Part shown: piece after piece, positions 1 through 8,431 of the stretch
Layout: every line of letters begins with the position of its first letter
Numbering within the stretch: position 1 is the first letter of the stretch
Source of the DNA: Cryptobacterium sp. CAG:338
GTDB lineage: Bacteria; Actinomycetota; Coriobacteriia; Coriobacteriales; Eggerthellaceae
Length of the DNA stretch: 54,720 nt
Direction of reading: 5' to 3'
Assembly (NCBI GenBank): GCA_000435475.1
Contig: FR896039.1
Span: 3,637-58,356, forward strand
The notes under the pieces: generated by a model
Told to the model about the DNA's origin: nothing
The model's input: only the letters and a program-made list of their open reading frames with translations
Database searches by the model: none
Translations under genes and position numbers: made by a program

Positions 1-44
1 CAGCGATACCATCGCCGCCGTTTGCTTTGACAAAGGGATGTTTT

Positions 45-761
45 CTACAGGCCAAGCGCTTTCTTTAAAGAAGAAACGCGACGACGTGATACCGGAATCT
101 TTTCCTCTACCCCATCAAGAGTAAGAAGAAGGGTTCCGCCCGACTGTGGTTCAACCTCTTTAACCAAGGCAAGATTAACCAAATAACCACGATGCACACG
201 GAAGAAACCATGACCATCGAGAGTTTTCTCCAGATGAGCCAGACTTACCGTAGAGAAGAAACGATCAGTACCTGTCTGGAGGTAGGCATAGTCATCACGG
301 GCCATAACGTAACGAATATCATCAATATTGATGAGAATCTTTTTTCCGCCTTTTTCTACCGGAATTCGTTCGGCTTTTTGAGCCTTTGCATGCAATACCA
401 CATGTTCACGAACGCGAGCTAGCGCTTGCGCAAGACGTTCTGTTTCAACAGGCTTTACCAAATAGTCAATAGCATTAACCTTGAAGGCATCGAGCGCAAA
501 TTCGCTATAAGCGGTAACAAATACAACTGCAGGAGGATATTTCAAATGCTGAAGCGCTTCAGCTAACTGAATACCCGTTGCTTCGGGCATGTTAATGTCG
601 AGGAACATCACATCGCAAGGATATTCCTTTAACTTCTCAATAGCCTCACGGACACTGGCAGCTTCTGCTACTACTTCAGTTTGATTTAGTTCGCCCAGCA
701 AAAAACGCAGTTCGGAACGCGCAGGTGCTTCGTCGTCGACAATGATCGCCTTCAGCAACAT
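45..761 (-). CDS. LytTR-family response regulator
   Basis: Cytoplasmic DNA-binding response regulator of the LytR/AlgR type, 238 residues, normal length. The receiver domain fills about residues 1-120, with the acidic pair D9/D10, the phosphoacceptor D55 in FLDINMP, and the conserved Thr and Lys in VTAY and LVKPV. The LytTR DNA-binding domain covers about 134-236 (KILINIDDIRYV, then FFRVHRGYLVNL). A strong GAGGAGG site lies just before the ATG. The LytS-like sensor kinase is the next gene upstream on the same strand, so the two almost certainly form one two-component pair. A 155-base gap with a hairpin and a TATAAT box separates them, so the regulator may also have its own promoter. Family assignment is firm; the targets are unknown. 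Confidence 0.95.
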   Translation of the reverse strand: MLLKAIIVDDEAPARSELRFLLGELNQTEVVAEAASVREAIEKLKEYPCDVMFLDINMPEATGIQLAEALQHLKYPPAVVFVTAYSEFALDAFKVNAIDYLVKPVETERLAQALARVREHVVLHAKAQKAERIPVEKGGKKILINIDDIRYVMARDDYAYLQTGTDRFFSTVSLAHLEKTLDGHGFFRVHRGYLVNLALVKEVEPQSGGTLLLTLDGVEEKIPVSRRRVSSLKKALGL

Positions 762-795
762 AGCCTCCTCGTCTCATAATTAGGAATCAGACGTT

Positions 796-801
796 ATTAT
801 A
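796..801 (-). promoter_or_regulatory. possible -10 box for the response regulator
   Basis: A perfect TATAAT on the minus strand about 35 bases before the response regulator start. No good -35 box is visible at 16-18 bases, so this is only a candidate for a separate promoter. Confidence 0.3.
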
Positions 802-865
802 GACTACTTCTTATAGGTAAGACCATTTTTGTTATATTCGAATATGATTGCTGTTCGCTATCATT

Positions 866-895
866 TATAAAAAGTCCAAATCCTCTTAGGACTCG
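866..895 (-). terminator. weak hairpin between sensor kinase and regulator
   Basis: On the minus strand AGTCC and GGACT enclose an 11-base loop and are followed by TTTTTATAAA. The five-pair stem is short, so it may attenuate rather than end transcription between the kinase and regulator genes. Confidence 0.35.
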
Positions 896-916
896 CCTTA
901 AAGCGTTCAGACTCGC

Positions 917-2203
917 TTATACGTGTGCGCAATCATAAAGATAAAGGGTAACGCTGGTGCCTACCCCCAGTTCACTTTCGATTTTCATATATGCTTCTTC
1001 GCCGTAGTAACCACGCAGACGATCGTTGACGTTTTTGACCGCAATTCCTAAGCCAGTTTGCGACTGAGGATTCATGATGGTTCGAACTGCCTCTTCGCTC
1101 ATACCAATACCGTCATCAGAAACATGCAGATAGACATCATCGCCATCCATTTCACCTGCAATACGAATGGTCAGCTTCCCTTCAGCCGGCATTGCATGCT
1201 TGACTGAGTTTTCTACGAGTGGCTGCACCATAAAAGCAGGAACCAACATCGCACGAACGTCTTCGTCAACGTCTACCTCTACTGCCAGGCGATCTTCTCC
1301 GAATCGAGCCTGCTCCAAAGACAGATAGCGAACCGTTTGTTCAATTTCACGAGAAAGTGGAATAAGGTCAGAACTGTTCTCAAGCGTCTGACGATAAAAG
1401 ACCGCAAATTCCCTCAGCATAATACGCGCTTTATCGGGATCAGTGCGCACTAAAGATGCCATGGTGTTAATAATGTTGAATAGGAAGTGAGGGTTAATTT
1501 GACTCTGCAGAGCCTTTAGCTCCATGCTCGTTGCAAGCTTCTTCTGTTCCTCAAGTTCCATCGCGGCAATCTGCGTTGATAAAAGTTGACCGAATCCTTC
1601 AGCGATAGAAATTTGAGTTTCAGTGATTCGAGACGGTTTCGGGTAGTAGAACTTCAACGTACCCTGAATGGTTTTTCCCACTTTAAGAGGAACAATGATA
1701 CCCGCTTGTATGTTGCGGATATGAACAGGGAATCCCGCTTCTGCCTGTGTTTTGAAGACACGCGTTTTTCCGTCCTGAATAGTACGTTTGGTTCCTTCAG
1801 TGTGGATGTTTCCTCCTGCGCGGCCCAATTCTTCTGATCCAGCACCATGGTAGCCAAGAACCACTTCTCTATCGGTAATCGCAACCGCCGAAGCTGAAAT
1901 GGCAGGCAAAAGAACCTCGCACACACGCTGCGCACTTTCTTCATTAAAGCCACCCTGCATTGCTGCCAGAGTATCACTTGCTAAATGAAGCACTGAGTCG
2001 GACTGACTTGCGCGAATACGATCAGGATCTAGCATGAGTGCAATAGTGATGAGCAAAAAGATAGTAAAAAGCGCGCCTGAGACAACTAAAACCGTATAGT
2101 TGTTTGCGCCGCTAAACATTGCCCAACCCAAAACGCAACCGCAGATCAAAGCAAGGCACAAAAAAAGAATCTCTAGGAAAATATATAAGTTATGACGAAA
2201 CAT
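917..2203 (-). CDS. LytS-like sensor histidine kinase with GAF domain
   Basis: Membrane sensor kinase of 428 residues, partner of the adjacent LytTR regulator. Two membrane segments lie near the N-terminus (about 9-28 and 34-57). A GAF-like domain follows (about 70-215), then the His_kinase domain with the phosphoacceptor in QSQINPHFLFN, and a HATPase_c domain with N-box VENSVKHAM and G1 box DDGIGMS. This is the LytS/YehU-type architecture, but without the usual multi-pass 5TM domain, so the signal is probably sensed by the GAF module or the two helices. It follows the exporter gene by 14 bases, with AAAGGAAA before the ATG, so the exporter may be part of the sensed pathway (inference). Confidence 0.92.
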   Translation of the reverse strand: MFRHNLYIFLEILFLCLALICGCVLGWAMFSGANNYTVLVVSGALFTIFLLITIALMLDPDRIRASQSDSVLHLASDTLAAMQGGFNEESAQRVCEVLLPAISASAVAITDREVVLGYHGAGSEELGRAGGNIHTEGTKRTIQDGKTRVFKTQAEAGFPVHIRNIQAGIIVPLKVGKTIQGTLKFYYPKPSRITETQISIAEGFGQLLSTQIAAMELEEQKKLATSMELKALQSQINPHFLFNIINTMASLVRTDPDKARIMLREFAVFYRQTLENSSDLIPLSREIEQTVRYLSLEQARFGEDRLAVEVDVDEDVRAMLVPAFMVQPLVENSVKHAMPAEGKLTIRIAGEMDGDDVYLHVSDDGIGMSEEAVRTIMNPQSQTGLGIAVKNVNDRLRGYYGEEAYMKIESELGVGTSVTLYLYDCAHV

Positions 2204-2217
2204 AGCGGTTTCCTTTT

Positions 2218-3180
2218 TTATACAAACAGTGGTAACAGTTCATTGAACAGCAAAACCACTGCGGAAATCAAGAGAAATGCACCAAAAACGAAACGTAGTT
2301 TGCGTTCTGGCACTTTTCGAATCAAACTTGCACCAATTACTGCACCAGGAATGCTTCCTACCGCCATAGCAATACCAGCTATATAGTCAATATGTCCCAA
2401 TAATCCCTGCTCAACAACACCAGGAATTGCAAGAATGGTTACTGCAACAAGCGAAGTTCCTGAAGCTTGGCGCATCATGATACCTAAAAGCGAAATGAAA
2501 AGCGGCACCATAATAAAGCCGCCACCGACTCCTACATACCCAGATGCAAGACCCGCAATCAGTCCAATCAGTAAACAGAGTGCTACTTTTTTTACCGAAA
2601 GCTTGAAGGTTTCTTCCTTAGGAGCAGATGCAGTCTTTGTTGTGTTGGCTGCAGCTTTGGTGGTGCCTGTCTGTCCCTCGTCTTGTACAGCCGCAGCTTG
2701 TGCCGCCTGTGCTGCCTGAGCTTGTGCAGCTTGAGCTGCTCGCGCCGCTTTTTCTGCCTCTTTTTCTAAATCTTTGCCCGTTACTGCCGATTCACCCTGA
2801 GGTGCAATTTTCGGCATGCGAATTGCCTTGCGGAACATGGAATACGATGAATACCCGATGATGGCAGCTGCGGCAAACATAATCGCCCACGAAGGAGAAA
2901 TGGAGGCAAGATACACACCGAGAGGACTCGTGCAAGCTCCCCCTAAACCGCATAAAACACCCACTTTGGGAATGCACGTTTTATTTTTAACGTGCGTAAT
3001 TAAACCCGCCAGAGAAGTGGGAATGATAGTAAAAAGAGATGTCGCTGTAGAGGAAATGGCACTCATACCAAATCCTAAGCGAAAAATAGGGACCATCAAG
3101 GTACCGCCACCGATACCCAACAGTCCCGAAAAGATGCCAATAATCACACCAATGATTGCGGCTATGATAAATGTTTCCAT
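2218..3180 (-). CDS. TauE/SafE-family (DUF81) membrane transporter
   Basis: Integral membrane protein of 320 residues in the TauE/SafE family, whose members are linked to export or uptake of sulfite, sulfonates and other small organic anions. The two halves are internal duplicates, each starting with a glycine-rich membrane motif: GIFSGLLGIGGGTLMVP in the first and GLASGYVGVGGGFIMVP in the second. Between them (about residues 118-190) lies an unusual cytoplasmic linker made mainly of Ala and Gln. It lies 15 bases after the glycosyltransferase and 14 before the sensor kinase, so these are likely co-transcribed. The substrate cannot be read from the sequence. Confidence 0.88.
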   Translation of the reverse strand: METFIIAAIIGVIIGIFSGLLGIGGGTLMVPIFRLGFGMSAISSTATSLFTIIPTSLAGLITHVKNKTCIPKVGVLCGLGGACTSPLGVYLASISPSWAIMFAAAAIIGYSSYSMFRKAIRMPKIAPQGESAVTGKDLEKEAEKAARAAQAAQAQAAQAAQAAAVQDEGQTGTTKAAANTTKTASAPKEETFKLSVKKVALCLLIGLIAGLASGYVGVGGGFIMVPLFISLLGIMMRQASGTSLVAVTILAIPGVVEQGLLGHIDYIAGIAMAVGSIPGAVIGASLIRKVPERKLRFVFGAFLLISAVVLLFNELLPLFV

Positions 3181-3195
3181 GTACTGTGCGCCACG

Positions 3196-4530
3196 CTATT
3201 CTTCGTCACTCAAATTCAGATGAATTTCGCTTGTCATACCTGGATCGAGATTTGCTTTTGCGACCTCTGCTTCAACTTCTTCGACAGGATCATTAGCCAT
3301 TGAAGTTGCTTCAGCAACCACAATATCCTCGCCCGCTTGACGCGCCATTGCGGCATGAACCAAGGCTTGGCGAAGACCCGCATCACTTTCCATGCGCAAC
3401 ATGATATCGCCCCAAGTGTATTGGAACTCAAAATATTTCATACAATTAACTTGTGCGTAGTCAGTTGCTTCTCTTGTCGCCGCTCGCGCACCTTCTCGAT
3501 ACGCTTTTTTGTCGGGGCGAACAAGAGATCGCAAGAAAGCAGTGCGCTTTATTCGCTTAGTGATACCTGGTTCAAGGAATGGCCCCGGATAAGGCATGAG
3601 CGAAGAAGGCTTTATTTGCAGCAAGTCAATCTGCGCACGACTAAATTCGATTTTGTAATACTCATAAATCCAACGGAATATATCGCGATAGAAACGATGA
3701 CCTTCATTTCTGTCCTTGGGAGGCAGATGGGTCAAAGACCATTGATTATCAAACCAAATATCTGAACCATACATACGCAAGCTCAAAAGATAGTCCATGT
3801 CTTCGCCACGCATAATCCAAGGATCGAAACTCAAGCGACGATAGGTTTCGCGATGAAGCGCCAAACATCCTCCACAAACATGATTTGAACGAGAAAGTCG
3901 CGGACCTGCCATAGCTTTTGTTATCCAGTTATTAAACGCACGCCCCTGCTGCCAGAAATGGTTGTACCAGCGATTTTGGCTTTTTGAATAATACGTGCCT
4001 TCATCATTGAAATAGAAGCCTGATTTGGCCAAGATTGGAATGCCTTTCTTAGTAAGCTTTCCTAAGCCATACATCGCTTTCTCAAGAAACTCTTCATCCT
4101 CAACCACTTCATCGTCATCGAGAAATACAACTGAATCAAAGCCTAAAATCTGGGCAACTACCAGCCCAAGATTTCGAATAGCAGAATACCCCGTCAAGCC
4201 AATGCAATCGCTCTGGTTGCCAAATCCTAGCTGCTCAAATCGTTGCTGAATAATGCTCTCTTCTTCCTGGGCAATGATGAGCGTGTGCATCTGGGGAAAT
4301 TTATCGGTGATAGCTTTAACTTTAGCTGCCGCTTCTTTCTCTACACCACCCTCGACAGCAACCAGAATAATAACCTGACCAAGTCCTCTTACTTTTTGCA
4401 GCGAAGCAAGGCAGCGCTCAAGCGTACCTTTAGAGTTGAGCGGTGTAGGATGATCATACAAACTCGAAGGCGCCCCACGTCTCTTCATGGGTGACGTATA
4501 GAAAGCAGGAATAATAACTGCTGGATTCAT
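3196..4530 (-). CDS. family 2-like glycosyltransferase
   Basis: Predicted nucleotide-sugar glycosyltransferase, 444 residues, no clear membrane segment. The N-terminal half has a GT-A fold pattern: the acidic metal-binding stretch VVFLDDDEVVEDEEF, then an HVCGGCLALHRETY segment and RGEDMDYLLSLRMYG, which carries the ED motif typical of the acceptor side in GT2 enzymes. A C-terminal helical, acidic tail follows. AAGGGG precedes the ATG. It is the first gene of the leftward group with the exporter and two-component pair. The acceptor is unknown; a cell-envelope glycan or small organic molecule would fit, but this is inference. Confidence 0.75.
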   Translation of the reverse strand: MNPAVIIPAFYTSPMKRRGAPSSLYDHPTPLNSKGTLERCLASLQKVRGLGQVIILVAVEGGVEKEAAAKVKAITDKFPQMHTLIIAQEEESIIQQRFEQLGFGNQSDCIGLTGYSAIRNLGLVVAQILGFDSVVFLDDDEVVEDEEFLEKAMYGLGKLTKKGIPILAKSGFYFNDEGTYYSKSQNRWYNHFWQQGRAFNNWITKAMAGPRLSRSNHVCGGCLALHRETYRRLSFDPWIMRGEDMDYLLSLRMYGSDIWFDNQWSLTHLPPKDRNEGHRFYRDIFRWIYEYYKIEFSRAQIDLLQIKPSSLMPYPGPFLEPGITKRIKRTAFLRSLVRPDKKAYREGARAATREATDYAQVNCMKYFEFQYTWGDIMLRMESDAGLRQALVHAAMARQAGEDIVVAEATSMANDPVEEVEAEVAKANLDPGMTSEIHLNLSDEE

Positions 4531-4694
4531 GGTATCCCCTTAGTTGTTGTCTAGGAATCAAACGGTCTCAAAAAATGTAACCTAAAGACCCCTGTGCTTT
4601 TCATGTCTCATTGTACCCCAAGCAGAACTTACCGCTAAAAGAGCCCACACGTTTGAGTGTTAAATTGCCAAAGAAGCATAAACGTTTCACGCTT

Positions 4695-5684
4695 TTAGCG
4701 TCGATGCCTTGGATGACCTCGTCTTGTCTTGATACGTTGAGCTTCTTCGCGACGGACTTTTACCTGTTCGCTTTCTTCCCTCAAACGCACATACGATTCA
4801 AGACGATCGGAAGAAAGTTCCCCTTCCTTAACCGCCCGCTTTACCGCACAGCCTGGTTCATTGGTATGCGTACAATCGCGAAAACGACACTTCTGAGCCA
4901 GATCTTCAATATCGGAAAACGTTGCTCCTATGCCTTCATCAGCATCCCACAGTCCCAGACCGCGCACTCCCGGCATATCAATCACACTTCCTCCTTGAGG
5001 AAGCTCTATGATTTCACGTGAAACAGTAGTATGGCGACCTTTTCCATCTTGCCGTACCGGCGTGGTAGATTGGATGTTCTCACCAACCAGCATATTGACC
5101 AAGCTTGATTTACCCACTCCCGAACGCCCCAACAGAACTGCCATTTTATTGTCTTTGGCAATTAGGTCCGCTAAAGCTTCGATGCTTTCGGGGTCTTTTT
5201 CAGAGACGACAAGCACGCGATCGTTTCCGATAAATCCATCAATACGTGCACGCACTGCTTCTACCTCTTCAGGGTTTGCTACCAGATCTGCCTTTGTAAG
5301 AACAACGACGACTTCCACCCCTGTTTCATGCGCCAACACCAATTCTCTCTCAAGACGACGCACGTTTACTTCTTCTAGAGGTTGAGCCACAAGCACCAAA
5401 TCAAAATTTGCAGCCAAAGTTTGAGGGAGAGCTCGTTCGGTAGGATCTTTACGCACAAAGCGAGAAGTGCGCGGAAGCGTTTCTTCTATGATGCCTTTAT
5501 CGTGACCATCGGGAAAAAGAACTACTACAAAGTCTCCGATTACCGCACGCTGATCGCTTCCTTTTACTAGAGCAATAGCATGCTCACAACGTACCTCTTC
5601 ACCCGACTCAAGACGAACTAAGGGAAACCCCCTATCGAGTTTGACCACTCTACCCACTTGTTTTTGCGTGGAGTCCTTTGTCAC
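4695..5684 (-). CDS. rsgA: ribosome small-subunit-dependent GTPase A
   Basis: Circularly permuted GTPase that helps late maturation of the 30S subunit, 329 residues. An N-terminal OB fold is followed by the permuted GTPase motifs in the order G4 (VLTKADLV), G1 (GRSGVGKSSLVN) and G3 (DMPGVRGLGL). The C-terminal zinc-binding knuckle is CRFRDCTHTNEPGC. The start is a GTG with AAAGGAT upstream, only 2 bases after the stop of the preceding OB-like gene, so the two are translationally linked. A degenerate parS site sits inside the coding region at 5010-5025. Confidence 0.96.
   Translation of the reverse strand: MTKDSTQKQVGRVVKLDRGFPLVRLESGEEVRCEHAIALVKGSDQRAVIGDFVVVLFPDGHDKGIIEETLPRTSRFVRKDPTERALPQTLAANFDLVLVAQPLEEVNVRRLERELVLAHETGVEVVVVLTKADLVANPEEVEAVRARIDGFIGNDRVLVVSEKDPESIEALADLIAKDNKMAVLLGRSGVGKSSLVNMLVGENIQSTTPVRQDGKGRHTTVSREIIELPQGGSVIDMPGVRGLGLWDADEGIGATFSDIEDLAQKCRFRDCTHTNEPGCAVKRAVKEGELSSDRLESYVRLREESEQVKVRREEAQRIKTRRGHPRHRR
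5010..5025. promoter_or_regulatory. degenerate parS-like site inside rsgA
   Basis: GATTTCACGTGAAACA matches the parS consensus TGTTTCACGTGAAACA at 14 of 16 positions and keeps the whole central palindrome. It lies about 35 kb from the parAB-proximal cluster. Distal parS sites inside genes are known in other bacteria; binding here is not proven. Confidence 0.45.
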
Positions 5685-5686
5685 GG

Positions 5687-6478
5687 CTATAGCATCCTTT
5701 CACGCTTAATGTAGTACGCAGCCATAAGTGCTACACCGATCACGCAAGCAACTATCGCAAGACCAAAGGTGCGCATATTGGGAGCAGGATTTTGCTCGTA
5801 TCCTTCTTGGAGAGCGGATACCTCTTCAGCGTGAATATCCGACATACCCTGATGCTCGCTACACTCCAAATGATACGTCCCACGAACCTGCAACTGCGTA
5901 CCAACTTTGCCATATTGGCCATACGTATCAATAACCGAAGATTGATCTTTTGTCATAAAAACTGCAACTACACTTGGGTTTTCTTCGTCATCCTGCAAGG
6001 TAATCCAGCAGGTATCTTCACGAAATTCATCGTTTACTCGATCGCCTACCACTTCGCCTTTTACCAAGACGGTCAATCCTTCGTAGTAGGAGTCGGCTTC
6101 CGCTAAATCAGCAATAGCAGTTTCGTATAAAAATGAACTGTCAGAAAGCTGATTGACATACACCTTATTATTAGGATCTTCTGTTTCACTTTGATCCTGT
6201 GAAGATGCCTGGCTATTGTCCTGGTTCTCATTACCCTCAGCCTGCGAGGTTTCTTGCGCATCTTGAGATTCATCGCCCCATGCAACAAAGGGTGCTCCTT
6301 GCAAACACAAAACAAGCGAAATACTTAGCAAAACGCAAAGAAGAAACTTCGAACAGAAGGGCGGAAAGGCTTTATCTTGAGAAACTTCACAGGTGTTTGT
6401 TTTTGCGCTCTTCTTAGACAAAGCTGTTCGAGCACCTTTGTTTTGATTTTTTCGGAAAGAGGGAAGGGATAATCGCAT
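5687..6478 (-). CDS. membrane-anchored OB-like domain protein, unknown function
   Basis: No named gene recognised; 263 residues. A basic cytoplasmic N-terminus is followed by a membrane segment or signal anchor (about 43-65), an acidic Gln/Ser/Glu-rich linker, a folded region (about 105-220) and a C-terminal membrane helix ending in the basic tail KRERML. The folded region (YYEGLTVLVKGEVVGD, then CWITLQDD, then VGTQLQVRGTYH) has the strand pattern and glycine turns of a nucleic-acid-type OB fold, here facing outside the cytoplasm. It lies 2 bases after trkH and 2 before rsgA, so it is translationally coupled to both. It could be an envelope or transport accessory protein. Confidence 0.7.
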   Translation of the reverse strand: MRLSLPSFRKNQNKGARTALSKKSAKTNTCEVSQDKAFPPFCSKFLLCVLLSISLVLCLQGAPFVAWGDESQDAQETSQAEGNENQDNSQASSQDQSETEDPNNKVYVNQLSDSSFLYETAIADLAEADSYYEGLTVLVKGEVVGDRVNDEFREDTCWITLQDDEENPSVVAVFMTKDQSSVIDTYGQYGKVGTQLQVRGTYHLECSEHQGMSDIHAEEVSALQEGYEQNPAPNMRTFGLAIVACVIGVALMAAYYIKRERML

Positions 6479-6480
6479 GT

Positions 6481-8001
6481 CTAATCCCTCAACTTTCTTT
6501 TCGCGAGAGCGCTCAAGGAAACCACTACCTTAACGATAAGCGCAATCAAGGTAATAAACTCGAGACGTCCTGCCCACATTTCCAGAATATAAACGCCCTC
6601 TAATACGGGAGGCATACCATGTGCAATAATTCCTGAACTCAATCCGCCATTGGAAGCCATAGAGACCGATTCAAAAATTGCATCAAGCGCATCATAGCCG
6701 TGAGCAATACCGACAAGCGATCCCGCTAAATAGGTAAATACAAACAGCGCAGAAACCGTTAGAGCAGCTTTGGCGACTTCAGTGGTAAGCACCTTTTTCC
6801 CAAGATGGTAATACCGCACCGAAACACGTGCCGTTCCAGGAGAAAGAGTTTCTTTAATGGTTGAAACCATTGACTTTGCAATTAAGCCTAGACGAGAGAG
6901 CTTCATACCACCTGAGGTACTTCCGCTTGAGCCACCAACTGCCATCAAAATTGCAACGACCAAAAATGCTCCGGAAGAAAAAACGGTAGTCATTTGATTA
7001 TTGGTAACCGTCTGAAAGCCAGTTGTTGTTGACGCTGATACCACCATAAACACACCGCGACGTAAAAGCGCCATAATATCTGAAAAGCCACCCGAGGCAC
7101 AGAGGGAAAGCATCAATACTACGGTACCGATCGTCATCCATAAAACGCCAGTACGGATTTCATAATCTTTGAAAAAAGATATCGTCTCTCCTTGGCGAAT
7201 TTTTACAAACAGAGCAAAGTTGACGGCACCTAAAAGCATGAGCAAGATACAGACCACCTCAAAAGCAAAGGAATGGTAATACATTACCGATTGAGAGGTG
7301 GGAGAAAATCCAGCAGTCGTAAAGCCAGAAACAGCCATCCATAAAGCGTTCAAAAAACCACGCAGAGGATCAAAGCCGCCCAGCATACAGAAAACAAAAA
7401 GCACTATGGTGGCAACTCCAATAACCCCGAGGGAGATTTGACTGATTAGACGTACGGTATTAACGATATTGGGGAGTACATGTTCACTTCTCCCCTCAGA
7501 AGAATACAAGCCCGAAGTTGCCTTACCAAAAATTCCCAAAGTCAAAGCGATAACAATAAGACCCAAACCGCCAATAAGATGCATGGTAAAACGCCACATA
7601 TTATCAGCATAGGAAATATGCTCAAGATCGATAACGAGCGATGCACCAGTGGTAGTCAGTCCCGAAGTAGCCTCAAACAAGGCATCCAGATAAGAACCGT
7701 AATGGCCCGACATCGCAAGGGGAACTGCCGCCACAAAGGCCAACACGATCCATGACAAACCGGTGACCGCAAGTGCTTGTTGATGAGTAAGGCGACCAGG
7801 CTGAATGCGCATAAAGCGCAGAGCAGATCCAACAATAAGTGAAACGCCAATAGCAAGCAAATACCGACAGGCAGGTTCCCATTCCTGGCAAACCACCGCA
7901 ACCACAAGGGGTACCGCTAAAGCAATAGAAAAAAACGAAATAAGAACGCCTAAATAATGTCCAATTACTCGTACATCGTACCAGGTAAACCGCTGCCACA
8001 T
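6481..8001 (-). CDS. trkH: TrkH-type potassium uptake channel subunit
   Basis: Integral membrane potassium-translocating subunit, 506 residues, normal length. The superfamily selectivity-filter segments are visible, including SGLTTTGASL, SGFTTAGFSP, SASTTTGFQT and SMASNGGLSSG, one per MPM repeat. About ten membrane segments are evident. No TrkA/KtrA regulatory subunit is encoded in the window, so the partner must be elsewhere. It begins 11 bases after a short membrane-protein gene, with the SD (GTAGGTG) overlapping that gene's stop, and is followed directly by the OB-like gene and rsgA. Confidence 0.93.
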   Translation of the reverse strand: MWQRFTWYDVRVIGHYLGVLISFFSIALAVPLVVAVVCQEWEPACRYLLAIGVSLIVGSALRFMRIQPGRLTHQQALAVTGLSWIVLAFVAAVPLAMSGHYGSYLDALFEATSGLTTTGASLVIDLEHISYADNMWRFTMHLIGGLGLIVIALTLGIFGKATSGLYSSEGRSEHVLPNIVNTVRLISQISLGVIGVATIVLFVFCMLGGFDPLRGFLNALWMAVSGFTTAGFSPTSQSVMYYHSFAFEVVCILLMLLGAVNFALFVKIRQGETISFFKDYEIRTGVLWMTIGTVVLMLSLCASGGFSDIMALLRRGVFMVVSASTTTGFQTVTNNQMTTVFSSGAFLVVAILMAVGGSSGSTSGGMKLSRLGLIAKSMVSTIKETLSPGTARVSVRYYHLGKKVLTTEVAKAALTVSALFVFTYLAGSLVGIAHGYDALDAIFESVSMASNGGLSSGIIAHGMPPVLEGVYILEMWAGRLEFITLIALIVKVVVSLSALAKRKLRD

Positions 8002-8012
8002 ACGTTTGACAC

Positions 8013-8171
8013 CTACCCGAATACGAACAGAAAACGAATGGCTATAGTGATCAAATACAATACGACAAGAAAAGCGAGCAAGCTTACCAAAACCGCACTA
8101 AAACCTAATACGGGAACAAGTAAGCGTTCCTTCTTCTCAACTTTTATCATATTTCGTTCGATCTTTTTCAT
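8013..8171 (-). CDS. small single-pass membrane protein before trkH
   Basis: Short ORF of about 52 residues from ATG at 8171 (or 45 from the next Met). It has a charged N-terminus (KKIERN, VEKKER) and one long hydrophobic segment ending in FLFVFG. Its TAG stop overlaps the SD of trkH, which suggests coupling. No clear SD is seen before its own start, so the start and even the gene's reality are uncertain. It could be a small accessory subunit of the potassium system (inference). Confidence 0.45.
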   Translation of the reverse strand: MKKIERNMIKVEKKERLLVPVLGFSAVLVSLLAFLVVLYLITIAIRFLFVFG

Positions 8172-8210
8172 GGAGGCTATTCTAATACAACAACGAAAAA
8201 GAGGGCTATT

Positions 8211-8262
8211 TACACAAAAGCGGCGGCACAGCATGGACATTCGCCCACGCTATACCACCGCT
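8211..8262 (-). terminator. strong rho-independent terminator of the dnaK-clpB operon
   Basis: On the minus strand an 18-pair stem (8245-8262 with 8219-8236, allowing G-U pairs) closes an 8-base loop and is followed by TTTTGTG. It lies about 170 bases after the clpB stop, and it is the natural end of the heat-shock operon. Confidence 0.8.
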
Positions 8263-8431
8263 CATCATGTAATTTATCTGACGCATCGAAATCAATTCGT
8301 CTGACTTCTTGATTGTCAATTCGCAAGACCTGTCGACTACTACATCGCTTTTACAGCCCCTACTTACGTCTGGGTACAAGACACCCTCGCAAGCAGGCCT
8401 CTCTTTAGAAGAAGAGAATGAAGCGCTGCTT

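Noticed and set aside
4633..4700. 9-bp inverted repeat CGCTAAAAG/CTTTTAGCG around the rsgA end
   Set aside because: Arms are 50 bases apart and no U-run follows, so a terminator is not supported.
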